A program made the position numbers and the translations under genes. Positions 45,208-53,832 of a stretch of DNA of 64,000 bases are shown here, piece by piece; positions within the stretch are counted from its first letter, which is position 1; every line of letters begins with the position of its first letter. Source of the DNA: Pseudaquabacterium pictum (GTDB lineage: Bacteria; Pseudomonadota; Gammaproteobacteria; Burkholderiales; Burkholderiaceae_C); NCBI RefSeq assembly GCF_005403045.1, contig NZ_BJCL01000004.1, forward strand, positions 62,001-126,000, given 5' to 3'. The notes below the pieces were generated by a model. The model was not told where the DNA came from and made no database searches. It saw nothing but the letters and a program-made list of their open reading frames with translations.

Positions 45208-46233
45208 ATGGCTGATCTCCGCATCCGACCGGCCCTGGCGGCGGCCGCCACGGTGCTGCTGCTGGCCGCACTGGCCGCGGTGCCCATGCTGGCCACCGAC
45301 TTCCAGCTGTTCCGCTTCACCAATGTGCTGATCTACGCGCTGGCCCTGGTCGGGCTCAACCTGCTGGTCGGCTACAACGGCCAGATCTCGCTGGGCCATG
45401 GCGCCTTCTATGCCATCGGCGCCTACGCCACCGCGCTGCTGGTGGCCCACGCCGATCTGGCCCACTGGCTGGCCGTGCCGCTGGGCGGCCTGCTGTGCCT
45501 CGTGCTCGGCTTCCTGTTCAGCCTGCCGGTGCTGCGGCTGCAGACCATGCACCTGGCGATGGCCACCTTCGCCTTCGGCGCCGTGCTGCCCACGGTGGCC
45601 AAGTGGAAGGGTGTGGAGCAGTGGACCGGCGGCACCCAGGGCCTGGCGCTGGACGAGCCCACCGTGCCCTTCGGCCTGGCGCTGCGCTTCGACCAGTGGA
45701 TCTACCTGCTGGCGCTGTTCGTCCTGGTGGTGTGCTTCTGGATGACCTGGCAGCTGCTGCGCGGCCGGGTGGGCCGCGCCGTCATCGCGCTGCGCGACCA
45801 CCCGATCGCCGCCCAGTCGATGGGCGTGCATGCGGTGCTCTACAAGGCGACGATCTTCGGACTCAGCGCCATGCTGGTGGGCCTGGCCGGCGGCCTGGCG
45901 GCCTTGTCGATGCGCTTTGTGGCGCCGGGCATGTTCGGCCTGTTCCTGTCCTTCGGCTTCCTGATCGGCATCGCCGTCGGCGGGCTGGGTGCGCTCAGCG
46001 GGGCGCTGTACGGCGCCGTGTGCCTGCAGTTCATCTTCCTCGTGGTGGGTGCGTCGGCCAGCTCGCTGCGCACCTCGAACACGCCGCTGGTCTACGGCGT
46101 GGTGCTGATCATCTTCCTGTGCCTGTTCCCCAACGGCATCGCCGGGCTGGTGCGCACCGGCTGGGCAGCGCTGCGGCGGCGCTGGGCAGGACGGTCTGGG
46201 TCAGGCCACCCCTTGCCAGGTCGAATCGGCTAG
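45208..46233 (+). CDS. Branched-chain amino acid ABC transporter permease (LivM-like), orphan
   Basis: A protein of 341 residues with about nine transmembrane helices. Family segments are VGYNGQISLGHGAFYAIGAY (highly typical of LivM/LivH), FAFGAVLPTVAKWKGVEQWT, GGTQGL, RGRVGRAVIALRDHPIAAQS (the EAA-like coupling loop) and the SFGFLIGIAVGGLGALSGAL region. It normally works with LivH, LivG, LivF and LivK in an inner-membrane importer, but none of those is in the window. The ATG at 45208 is chosen because upstream residues are not hydrophobic or conserved-looking. Confidence 0.9.
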   Translation: MADLRIRPALAAAATVLLLAALAAVPMLATDFQLFRFTNVLIYALALVGLNLLVGYNGQISLGHGAFYAIGAYATALLVAHADLAHWLAVPLGGLLCLVLGFLFSLPVLRLQTMHLAMATFAFGAVLPTVAKWKGVEQWTGGTQGLALDEPTVPFGLALRFDQWIYLLALFVLVVCFWMTWQLLRGRVGRAVIALRDHPIAAQSMGVHAVLYKATIFGLSAMLVGLAGGLAALSMRFVAPGMFGLFLSFGFLIGIAVGGLGALSGALYGAVCLQFIFLVVGASASSLRTSNTPLVYGVVLIIFLCLFPNGIAGLVRTGWAALRRRWAGRSGSGHPLPGRIG

Positions 46234-46328
46234 CGCGTCCGGCGGAGGGCCCGGGTCCGGCCAGGTCCAGCTGGCTGCCACCGTTGCAGTGCGGCTGGGC
46301 GGCGCCTTGACCGTGCCGGCAGTGGCCG

Positions 46329-47255
46329 TCAGGCGGCAGTGACGTCCAGCCAGAAGCCGCCCTGGGGCAGGCGCTTCACCCGGCCGGCGGTGGGCGCGGC
46401 AAAGTGGGTGCCGATCACCAGCGTGCCGGCATCGGCCGCCTGCGCCCACACGCGCTCGCGCGTGGCGCGGGCCTGGGCAGGGTCGGTGTCGGCCGAGCTG
46501 CCCCAGTCCAGGCGCTCCAGCTGGCACGGATGGTGGGTGAAGTCGCCGGTGATCAGGGCCTCCTGCCCACCCGCGCGGATGCGCACCGACACATGGCCCG
46601 GCGTGTGGCCGGGCGTGGGCTCCAGCTGCACCTCGTCGCACACCGCATGGTCGGCCGCCACCAGGTCCATCAGGCCCGCGGCCAGCACCGGCCGCACCGA
46701 ATCGGCCAGGATCTGCGCCGATTCGCCATGCACCACGCTGGCCTTGCCATCGCCGGCTGCAGGGGCGGCCGCAGCGGCGGCCTGCAGCTCGGCCTGGCTT
46801 TCGCGGTCCCAGTGGGTCCACTCGTCGCGGTGCACCAGGTAGCGGGCCTGCGGGAAGGTGGGCACCCAGGCGCCGTCCACCCACATGGTGTTCCAGCCCA
46901 CATGGTCCACATGCAGGTGGGTGCAGAGCACGGTGTCGATCGAGGTGCGTGCATAGCCGGCTGCGGCCAGCGTGTCCAGGAAGCCGGTCTGCAGGTGCGA
47001 CCAGTTCGGGTTGCGGCGCGGCTTGTCGTTGCCGATGCAGGTGTCCACCAGGATGCGGCGCTGGCCGGTGTCGATGACCAGCGCATGCACGCTCATCTTC
47101 AGCTTGCCTTCGGGCGTGCAGAAGTGGGGCTGCATCCAGCGCATCGGCTTGCAGGCCTCGGGTGTGGCATCGGGCAGGATGAAGCGCGATCCGCCGGTGG
47201 CTTCCAGCTCCACGACGCGGGTGATGCGGACATGGCCGACGGTCCATTGCAGCAT
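46329..47255 (-). CDS. MBL-fold metallo-hydrolase
   Basis: A protein of 308 residues with the metallo-beta-lactamase motifs CTHLHVDHVGWN (HxHxDH), PTPGHTPGHVSVRI, ALITGDFTHHP and IGTHFAAPTAGRV for the two metal sites. The sequence YLVHRDEWTHWDRESQAELQ and the WMQPHFCTPEGKLKMSVHAL start are those of the large group of uncharacterised quorum-quenching or lactonase-like hydrolases. No signal peptide is present, so it is cytoplasmic. The substrate is unknown. It is separated by about 100 nt from the next gene on this strand. Confidence 0.88.
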   Translation of the reverse strand: MLQWTVGHVRITRVVELEATGGSRFILPDATPEACKPMRWMQPHFCTPEGKLKMSVHALVIDTGQRRILVDTCIGNDKPRRNPNWSHLQTGFLDTLAAAGYARTSIDTVLCTHLHVDHVGWNTMWVDGAWVPTFPQARYLVHRDEWTHWDRESQAELQAAAAAAPAAGDGKASVVHGESAQILADSVRPVLAAGLMDLVAADHAVCDEVQLEPTPGHTPGHVSVRIRAGGQEALITGDFTHHPCQLERLDWGSSADTDPAQARATRERVWAQAADAGTLVIGTHFAAPTAGRVKRLPQGGFWLDVTAA

Positions 47256-47359
47256 GGGGTGTCCTTGCAGCGCGACGACGCTGCCTGCGTTTGACCGTAC
47301 CAGCGCCCGGCGGGCGCGGCCATCGGGATTGCGCCCAGGCCACCCTGGGCGGGTCGGCC

Positions 47360-48697
47360 TCAGCCTGCCTTCAGCCGCTGCCGCACCATGTCGATGTGGC
47401 TGCGCAGCGAGTACAGCTCGTCGGCATAGCTCAGCGGCACGGTGACCTGGCCCACCCGGGTCTCGATGTCGGCCAGCTCGGCCAGCAGGGCGTCGGCCGG
47501 GCGCTGGCCCACCGCCTCGTCCACCGCCCGCAGCTGGGCATACCAGCGGAACACCCGGCGGCGGATGCGGAACTCGTAGACCGGCGGCAGCACCCGCGCC
47601 AGCGGGATCAGCACCGCCACGATGGCCAGCAGCGCCAGCCACATGCGGTCGGCCAGGTTGGCCAGCCAGAACGGCAGGAAGCGCTGCAGCCAGGGCGGGC
47701 CGCCGTTGGCATAGAAGCGCTCGGCTTCGGCCGCCATCGGCCACTCGCTGTCGCCGGCATTGGGAAAGTCGCCCTTGCGCTGGAACCAGCCGGCGCCGCC
47801 ATGCACCTGCTGCGCCGCCTGCACCAGCAGCTGCACCAGCGCCGGATGCAGGCCCTCGCGCGCCACCAGCGATGCGGTGGGCGCCAGCAGACGCACATCG
47901 GCCGACGGCAGGTCGCGCGACAGATCGGCCACGCCGCGCGGCAGCACCACCGGGCTCAGGAAGGCGAAGCGCCGGCTGTAGGCCTCGGCCTGGGCCACGT
48001 CGAACAGGGCGATGCCGGGTGTCTGCAGCAGCATCTGCACCATCAGCGACTCGGGTGCCGAGGCCAGCGCCAGCGCGTCGATGCGGCCGGCCAGCAGATC
48101 GACCACCGCCGGCGTGGTGGGCTGCTGCTGGATGGTGATAGCCCCGGGCGCGATGCGGTTGGCCTCCAGCAACGCCTGCAGCAGCGGCGGCACGCCGCTG
48201 CCCGGCGCGCCCACGTTCAGCGTGCCGCCGGCCAGCTGTGCCAGCCGGGTGATCTGCGGCGCCTTGGCCAGGCGGCGGGCGCTGTCGCTGCGGTAGAACA
48301 GCCAGATCGGCTCGTGGAACATGCGGCCCAGGCTCTGCAGGCCGGGGTCGGCATCCGGGTCGGTGCCGGCCGGCTTCTGCCAGGTGCCGCCCTGCACGAA
48401 GGCGATGTCCACGCCGGATCCCGCCTGCTGCAGCAGCGCCAGGTTCTCGGCCGATCCCTGGGTGTTGCGCAGCTGCACGGTGATGCCGTGGCGCGCCAGC
48501 AGCTCGGCATAGCGCTTGCCGAAGCCGTCGTAGGCGCCCTGGGCCACGCCGGTGGCCAGCACCACGGTGCGCGGCGGGTTGGGCTGCAGCAGCTGGTAGG
48601 CGGCCCACAGCAGGCCGGCGGCCAGCAGGGCAAACGGGCCGGCGGTGAACAGCAGTTCGCGCAGCGTCAGCAGGGTGGTCTGCAGGGCCTTGGGCAT
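47360..48697 (-). CDS. TAXI-family TRAP-type solute-binding protein with membrane C-terminus
   Basis: A protein of 445 residues. A transmembrane anchor (LLFTAGPFALLAAGLLWAAY) is followed by a binding domain of TAXI type: TVVLATGVAQGAYDGFGKRY, VQLRNTQGSAENLALLQQAG, GVDIAFVQGGTWQKPAG and LNVGAPGSGVPPLLQALLEA. A second transmembrane helix near residue 360 (WLALLAIVAVLIPLARVLPP) leads to a cytoplasmic helical tail. Unlike classic periplasmic TAXI proteins it is tethered at both ends, and no TRAP permease is adjacent, so a sensory role is possible. It follows the ChaN gene by 10 nt. Confidence 0.87.
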   Translation of the reverse strand: MPKALQTTLLTLRELLFTAGPFALLAAGLLWAAYQLLQPNPPRTVVLATGVAQGAYDGFGKRYAELLARHGITVQLRNTQGSAENLALLQQAGSGVDIAFVQGGTWQKPAGTDPDADPGLQSLGRMFHEPIWLFYRSDSARRLAKAPQITRLAQLAGGTLNVGAPGSGVPPLLQALLEANRIAPGAITIQQQPTTPAVVDLLAGRIDALALASAPESLMVQMLLQTPGIALFDVAQAEAYSRRFAFLSPVVLPRGVADLSRDLPSADVRLLAPTASLVAREGLHPALVQLLVQAAQQVHGGAGWFQRKGDFPNAGDSEWPMAAEAERFYANGGPPWLQRFLPFWLANLADRMWLALLAIVAVLIPLARVLPPVYEFRIRRRVFRWYAQLRAVDEAVGQRPADALLAELADIETRVGQVTVPLSYADELYSLRSHIDMVRQRLKAG

Positions 48698-48707
48698 GGT
48701 GTCGCCC

Positions 48708-49622
48708 TCAGCGGGGGGCCGGGGTGGGTGTGGCAGGCATGCGCATGCCGGCGCAGGGGTCGGTGCGGGGTTGCGCGGCGGTGCGCAGCACGGTGTCGTA
48801 GGCGGCGGGCCCGGTGCTGTCGGCCTCCAGCGCGCCCACCACCCGGGTGCGCGCGCGCAGGTCGGCCGGCAGCCAGCTCGGCACGCCGATGTCGCTGCGC
48901 ACATGGCCATTGCCGGCCAGCAGCACCACGCCGCGGCCGGCATGCCGGGCCACCAGGCGGGCCATGAACTGGTCGCGCGCCACCTGCGCCAGCGCCAGCC
49001 GCGCCGCCTGCGCGGCAGTCAGCTGGCCGCAGTGGCTGGCCTCGATCGCCGTGGCCTGGGCACGGGCGATGTCGTCGGGCACGGCGGCGTCGAAGCCGGT
49101 TGCGGCCAGGCCCTGCTGCATCACCGTGCGCGCCTCGGCGCGCGGGACATTCGCCGCCACGATCGGCAGGCCATGCAGCAGCGCCAGGCGGATGTAGGGG
49201 GTGTAGAAGGGCCAGTGCCAGCCCGGTGCCGAGCCAGCGGCCTGCACCACCGCATCCACCTGCGCGTCCAGCGCGGCAGGCGACAGGTCGCCGCCGGGGC
49301 GGCTGGCGGCATCCAGTGCCGGCTGCCGCTCGCGGTCGAGCTGTTCCATCAGCAGGGCAGGGCGGTCGCCGCGGGCCATCAGGGCGGCCAGCAGTTCTTG
49401 CCGCAGGGCATGCTGGGCCGCGTTGTCATGCACCTCCCCCAGCAGCAGGGCCTGGCCCGGACCGGCGCGCAGGGCGGGCAGGTCGGCCGGCGGCGGCGCC
49501 GTGCCGGCACAGCCGGCCAGCAGCCCGAGCGCCGCCATGACCAGTCGCCCGGTCAGCGCGGCGCCCCAGCGCAAGGCCAGGCGGTGCGTCGGGGGGCGGT
49601 GCAGGGTCTGGGCAGGGGGCAT
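48708..49622 (-). CDS. ChaN-family lipoprotein (haem-binding-like)
   Basis: A protein of 304 residues. The signal peptide ends in a lipobox (LGLLAGCAG). The mature protein shows the ChaN pattern: ALLLGEVHDNAAQHALRQEL, ALLMEQLDRERQPALDAA, WHWPFYTPYIRLALLHGLPI, VAANVPRAEARTVMQQGLA and VVLLAGNGHVRSDIGVPSWL. The GEVHDN and GNGHVR His residues are those expected to bind haem or metal in this family. It is outer-membrane-anchored by prediction. It is the first gene of a pair with the TAXI protein. The ATG at 49622 gives the proper signal peptide. Confidence 0.88.
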   Translation of the reverse strand: MPPAQTLHRPPTHRLALRWGAALTGRLVMAALGLLAGCAGTAPPPADLPALRAGPGQALLLGEVHDNAAQHALRQELLAALMARGDRPALLMEQLDRERQPALDAASRPGGDLSPAALDAQVDAVVQAAGSAPGWHWPFYTPYIRLALLHGLPIVAANVPRAEARTVMQQGLAATGFDAAVPDDIARAQATAIEASHCGQLTAAQAARLALAQVARDQFMARLVARHAGRGVVLLAGNGHVRSDIGVPSWLPADLRARTRVVGALEADSTGPAAYDTVLRTAAQPRTDPCAGMRMPATPTPAPR

Positions 49623-49720
49623 GCCGGCATTCTGCGCTGCCCACCTGGCCGGCCGGCGGGTTGACGTGCAGGCCGGCGCCGGCGCAGCATCCGGCGGCTG
49701 CCACCACGCTGCCATCCACC

Positions 49721-50314
49721 GTGTCCACCCTCGATCTGCGCGCTGCGCCACAGACCCTGCACGCCCCCCGCCTGCGCCTGGAAGCACCGGCCCTGCACCA
49801 TGCCGCCGCGTTCTCGGCCGGTGTGCAGGCCTCGCGCGCCACGCTGGACTTCGTGGCCTGGCGCCTGCGCCCCTGCGATCTGGCCTGGGCCCAGGGCTTC
49901 TGCCAGCGTGATGCCGACAGCCGCGCCGCCGGGCTGGACCTGGCCTTCCATGCCTTCACCCGCGACAGCGGCGACTGGGTGGGCCGCATCGACGTGCACA
50001 GCATCGACTTCGATGCTGCCCGCGGCGAGATCGGCTACGTGGGTGATGTGCGCCTGTCCGGCCGCGGCCTGATGCGCGAGGCGGTGCGCGCGGTCATCGG
50101 GCTGTGTTTCGACCTGGGTTTCGAGCGCATCGAGGCGATGAGCGACGCCCGCAACACCCGGGCGCTGCACTTTGCCGACAGCCTGGGCCTGCTGCAGCGC
50201 GAGGGCGTGCTGCGCCGGCACGAGCGCGATGTCGATGGCCAGCTCTGCGACATGGTGCTGTGGGCGGCGCTGAACCCCCGGGGCCCGCTGCCGGTGGCGC
50301 CGCCCACGGCCTGA
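49721..50314 (+). CDS. GNAT-family N-acetyltransferase
   Basis: A protein of 197 residues if the GTG at 49721 is used; a TTG at 49661 would add 20 residues of poor composition. It has the RimJ/RimL-like GNAT pattern: LHAPRLRLEAPALHHAAAFS, WVGRIDVHSIDFDAARGEIG, YVGDVRLSGRGLMREAVRAV (acetyl-CoA loop region) and ERIEAMSDARNTRALHFADS. Such enzymes acetylate N-termini or small amines. It is divergent from chaN and not obviously in an operon. The substrate is unknown. Confidence 0.87.
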   Translation: MSTLDLRAAPQTLHAPRLRLEAPALHHAAAFSAGVQASRATLDFVAWRLRPCDLAWAQGFCQRDADSRAAGLDLAFHAFTRDSGDWVGRIDVHSIDFDAARGEIGYVGDVRLSGRGLMREAVRAVIGLCFDLGFERIEAMSDARNTRALHFADSLGLLQREGVLRRHERDVDGQLCDMVLWAALNPRGPLPVAPPTA

Positions 50315-50503
50315 ACCGTGCCGCCAGCTTGTCCACCGATGCTGTGGATAAGCCTGTGGGCAAGCCTGAACGGCCGGCCGCCGGGCCGCGCCAACGCTGG
50401 CTGTCAAGAGCCTTGCTGCCAAAACGGGCAGGGAAACCCTTGGCACCAGGCGGCCCCTGGGTGACACGGCCCGGGCTGGCGCCGGGCCTATGCTGCGGCG
50501 ACC
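50315..50503. promoter_or_regulatory. Intergenic region with a cluster of DnaA-box-like 9-mers
   Basis: A 189-nt gap upstream of the nosR-like gene. TTGTCCACC (50329-50337), TGTGGATAA (50343-50351, a perfect DnaA box on the - strand) and TGTGGGCAA (50355-50363, two mismatches) occur within 35 nt. No good FNR/Dnr site or promoter was seen. The purpose of the cluster is unknown. Confidence 0.5.
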
Positions 50504-52654
50504 TTGGCAAGCCTGCTGTCCGCCACCCCCACCACCTGCCCGCGCGGCCTGCGCTGGCGGCTGGCATGCTGGCTGCTGGCCGCCTGGCTGGGTCTGCTGG
50601 GCCTGCCTGCCGGCGCCGGCACGCTGGACCGCAACGCGCTGCAGGCGCTGCTGCCACCGCCGCTGGTGCTGGGTGAGCGCAGCCCCAGCCTGCCGGCCTG
50701 GCCGGTGTTTCGTCGCGAGGGTGCGGCCCTGACCCTGCAGGGTCATGTGTTCGAGACCATCGACCTGGAGCCGGTAGCCGGCTACGGCGGCCGGCCGGTC
50801 AACATGCTGGTGCTGCTGGACCGCGACGGCGTGTTCCTCGACGTGCGGCTGCTGTCGCATGCCGAGCCGCTGTTCACCTCGCCCCAGGGCACGGCGGTGC
50901 TGGCGGCGTTTGCGCAGCAGTACAAGGGCCTGTCGCTGCAGCAGGACATCCAGGTGCTCAGCGCGTCGGCCCAGCGCCAGGTCACCGACACCAGCGCCGC
51001 GCTGCACGGCGTGCTGACCGGCACCGTCTCGGCCCTGGCGATCGACCGTGCGGTGCTGGAATCGGCCGCGCAGCTGGCGCGGCTGCGCGCCCAGGCCGAC
51101 AGCGGCCAGCCTGCCGCGTCGCCCCCCCGCGGTCCCGACGACCGCTACCGCAAGACCGGCTGGAACGAGCTGGTGCGCCTGGGCCTGGTGCAGCCCTGGC
51201 GGCTGAGCAACCGGCAGGTGCAGGCCGCCTTCGACAACGGCCCGGCCGCCTGGCGTGACCCCGGCGGCCGCAGCTGGCCCGACGGCCCGGCGGTGGACCT
51301 GTGGATCGCCCTGGCCGGCCTGCCGCAAGCGGGGCGCAACCTGTTCGATGCGGCAGGCTGGCAGCAGGTGCGCGCCGCCCGCCAGCAGGGCCACACCGTG
51401 CTGCTGCTGCTGGACGGCGGCCGCTATCCGGTGGCGGCGAGCGCCGCACCCGATGCCGCGCGCGCCGCGGTGCTGCAGCTGCGCCAGCAGGGCCGGCTGT
51501 TCACGCTGCAGCCGCTGGCCTGGACCGGCGGCATGGCCTTGTCGGGCAGCCGCTCGGGCGTGCCCCGCGATGCGGTGCCGCGGCTGTTCACCGTCGCCCC
51601 GGCGGCCGATGGCACCCGGCTGGATGCCGAGCAGCCGCTGGACCTGCTGCTGGCGGTGCAGCGTGGCGGCACCGAGCCGGGCAGCGCCGTGCAGGTGGCG
51701 GTGCAGCGGCCCTTCGCGGTGCCCGAGGTGGCCACCTGGCGGCCGCAGCCCGAGCGGCCGGCCTGGCAGGCCGGCTGGGCGCGGCGCACGGTCGATCTGG
51801 CGATCCTGGCCACCGGCCTGGTGGTGCTGGTGGTGGCGCTGGCCCGCCAGCGCTGGCTGACCGCGCGGCCGGGCCGGCTGGCGGTCTTCCGCACCGGCTA
51901 CCTGCTGTTCACGCTGGGCTTCATCGGCTGGTGGGCGCAGGGGCAGCTCACCATCGTCTCGGTCACCGCCGCCATCGAGGCCGGCGTGGCCGGCCGCGCG
52001 CTGGACTTCCTGCTCACCGACCCGGTGGCCCTGTTGCTGTGGGCCTTCACCGGCGTCACGCTGCTGGTGTGGGGGCGCGGCACGTTCTGCGGCTGGCTCT
52101 GCCCCTTCGGCGCGCTGCAGGAGCTGGCCAGCCAGCTGGCGCGCCGGCTGGGCCTGCGCCAGCGCCCGCTGCACCGCCGGCTGGACCAGCGGTTGAAGTG
52201 GTTGAAATACGGCGTGCTGGCCGTGCTGTGCAGCGGCGCCGCGTTGGCCGCCGGCTGGACCGACACCGCGGTGGAGGTGGAGCCGTTCAAGACCGCGATC
52301 AGCCAGACCTTCCAGCGCGACTGGCCCTACGTGGCCTGGGCGCTGGCCTGCGTGGGCGCCAGCGTGCTGGTGTTCCGCGGCTACTGCCGCTACCTGTGCC
52401 CGCTGGGCGCGGCGTTGGCGCTGCTGGACGGGCTGCGGCGCTGGGCCTGGATCCCGCGGCGGGCCGAGTGCGGCACGCCCTGCCAGACCTGCCGCCACCG
52501 CTGCGGCTACCAGGCCATCACCCCGGCCGGCCAGGTGCAGTACGCCGAGTGCTTCCAGTGCCTGGACTGCGTGGCCATCCACCAGGACGCGCAGCAGTGC
52601 CTGCCGCTGTTGCAGCAGGCGCGGCGGGTGATCCCGATCGGGGTGGTGCGGTGA
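50504..52654 (+). CDS. NosR/NirI-like flavoprotein with polyferredoxin domain
   Basis: A protein of 716 residues. The start is uncertain; a TTG at 50504 precedes the signal peptide (CWLLAAWLGLLGLPAGAG). A periplasmic FMN-binding domain (about residues 70-185) contains HGVLTGTVSALAIDRAV where the flavinylated Thr is expected. Transmembrane helices follow, with two CxxxCP ferredoxin-like motifs (FCGWLCPFGAL, YCRYLCPLGAAL), and C-terminal cysteine clusters (CGTPCQTCRHRC, CFQCLDC) hold two 4Fe-4S centres. NosR proteins pass electrons from quinol to nitrous oxide reductase. nosZ is absent here, so the acceptor could differ. It overlaps apbE by 4 nt. Confidence 0.87.
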   Translation: MASLLSATPTTCPRGLRWRLACWLLAAWLGLLGLPAGAGTLDRNALQALLPPPLVLGERSPSLPAWPVFRREGAALTLQGHVFETIDLEPVAGYGGRPVNMLVLLDRDGVFLDVRLLSHAEPLFTSPQGTAVLAAFAQQYKGLSLQQDIQVLSASAQRQVTDTSAALHGVLTGTVSALAIDRAVLESAAQLARLRAQADSGQPAASPPRGPDDRYRKTGWNELVRLGLVQPWRLSNRQVQAAFDNGPAAWRDPGGRSWPDGPAVDLWIALAGLPQAGRNLFDAAGWQQVRAARQQGHTVLLLLDGGRYPVAASAAPDAARAAVLQLRQQGRLFTLQPLAWTGGMALSGSRSGVPRDAVPRLFTVAPAADGTRLDAEQPLDLLLAVQRGGTEPGSAVQVAVQRPFAVPEVATWRPQPERPAWQAGWARRTVDLAILATGLVVLVVALARQRWLTARPGRLAVFRTGYLLFTLGFIGWWAQGQLTIVSVTAAIEAGVAGRALDFLLTDPVALLLWAFTGVTLLVWGRGTFCGWLCPFGALQELASQLARRLGLRQRPLHRRLDQRLKWLKYGVLAVLCSGAALAAGWTDTAVEVEPFKTAISQTFQRDWPYVAWALACVGASVLVFRGYCRYLCPLGAALALLDGLRRWAWIPRRAECGTPCQTCRHRCGYQAITPAGQVQYAECFQCLDCVAIHQDAQQCLPLLQQARRVIPIGVVR

Positions 52655-53631
52655 GCGGCACCCGGCGCCAGTGGCTGCGCTGCGCCTTCGGTCTCGGTGC
52701 GGCCCTGGGTGCCGGCCTGGGGATGGCGGCCACCGGCCTGCAGTGGCGCGAGCGCGCGTTGCTGGGCTTCGGCACCACGCTGTGGCTGCGCGCCGGCCAT
52801 GCCGATGGCGGCCGGGCCGATGCCGCGCTGGATACCGCCGTGGCCCGTCTGCGCCACCTGGAGGCGCAGTGCAGCCTGTTCAATCCTGCCAGCGCGCTGT
52901 GCCGGCTGAACCACGACGGCCAGCTCGACGATCCCGACCCGGCGCTGGTCGACCTGCTGCGGCAGGCGCAGGCGGTGTCGGCGCGCTGCCAGGGCGCCTT
53001 CGACGTGACGGTGCAGCCGCTGTGGGCCGCCTGGCAGCAGGCCAGCGGCGCCGGCCGCGTGCCGACGCCAGCCGAGCTGGCCGCAGCGCGTGCCCGGGTG
53101 GACTGGCGCGCGCTGCAGGTGGCGCCTCGGCGCATCCGCTTGGTGCGGCCGGACATGGCGGTCACCCTCAACGGCATTGCCCAGGGCTACGCGGCCGACC
53201 TGGCGCGGCAGGTGCTGCAGCAGCACGGCATCGGCCACGCGCTGCTGGACACCGGCGAATGGGCGCCGCTGGGCCAGTCACCGGATGGCCAGCCGTGGCA
53301 GCTGGGCCTGGCCGACCCGCGTGACAGCGCCCGGCTGCTGCGCCAACTGCAGGCTGGCGGCCGCGGCATCGCGGTGTCGACCGATGCCACGCTGCGCTTC
53401 GGCGCCAGCCACCGTGACCACCACATCCTCGATCCGCGCAGCGGCCGATCGCCGCCGCACCTGGCGGCGGCGGTGGTGGCCGCGCCCAGCACCACGCTGG
53501 CCGATGCGCTGACCAAGGTGCTGTTCATGGGCACGCCAGCCCAGGCGCTGGCGCAGGCGCGCCGCTGGGGCGTGGACGTGGTGGTGGTCGACAAGGCCGG
53601 GCGGGTGCAGGCCAGCGCCGGCTGGGGGTGA
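52651..53631 (+). CDS. apbE: FAD:protein FMN transferase (ApbE/NosX-like)
   Basis: A protein of 326 residues starting at GTG in a GTGA overlap with the nosR-like gene. The N-terminus TRRQWLRCAFGLGAALGAGL looks like a twin-arginine signal. ApbE motifs are CSLFNPASALCRLN, GAFDVTVQPLWAAW, LNGIAQGYAADLA and DHHILDPRSGRSP. The enzyme attaches FMN covalently to a Thr of FMN-binding domains using FAD and Mg2+. Its obvious client is the NosR-like protein beside it. The pair forms a dedicated flavin-loading unit. Confidence 0.92.
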   Translation: MSGTRRQWLRCAFGLGAALGAGLGMAATGLQWRERALLGFGTTLWLRAGHADGGRADAALDTAVARLRHLEAQCSLFNPASALCRLNHDGQLDDPDPALVDLLRQAQAVSARCQGAFDVTVQPLWAAWQQASGAGRVPTPAELAAARARVDWRALQVAPRRIRLVRPDMAVTLNGIAQGYAADLARQVLQQHGIGHALLDTGEWAPLGQSPDGQPWQLGLADPRDSARLLRQLQAGGRGIAVSTDATLRFGASHRDHHILDPRSGRSPPHLAAAVVAAPSTTLADALTKVLFMGTPAQALAQARRWGVDVVVVDKAGRVQASAGWG

Positions 53632-53832
53632 ATCAACGCGTCACGCTTGCGGGCGCTTCAGCTTCAAGTTGGGAGCATGTTTGGGGATGGTGCCGCCGGC
53701 TCGACGACGTTCCAGAGGCGCCGCTCGCCGGTGCCTGCAACCGGCCAACCGCTGACGTCTGGTGCGGCGGTCAGAGGCGGACACTTGATGTCTAGCAAGC
53801 GCGCGTCGCCTCCCGCAGCCCAAGGCAAGGCC
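53632..53832. other. Intergenic region without supported gene
   Basis: About 200 nt of visibly lower GC than the neighbouring operon. Short readings exist on both strands but have no recognisable content. It marks the left edge of the atypical patch extending to about 55331. Confidence 0.5.

Noticed and set aside
46329-48608. A 759-residue fusion of TAXI-like and MBL-like sequence on the - strand
   Set aside because: The upstream half is out-of-frame shadow of the TAXI gene; only the part from 47255 downwards is the real MBL protein.
49661-49720. Longer N-terminus for the GNAT acetyltransferase from a TTG start
   Set aside because: The added residues are low complexity and overlap the divergent promoter region; the GTG at 49721 fits the fold start better.
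50490-50732. ATG-started reading at 50490 as the start of the nosR-like gene
   Set aside because: It is in another frame and ends after 80 residues of Arg/Pro/Cys-rich sequence. The signal peptide lies in the frame starting at 50504.
53641-53823. Small - strand reading near the end of apbE
   Set aside because: Arg/Ala-rich composition, no initiation signal and no recognisable content.
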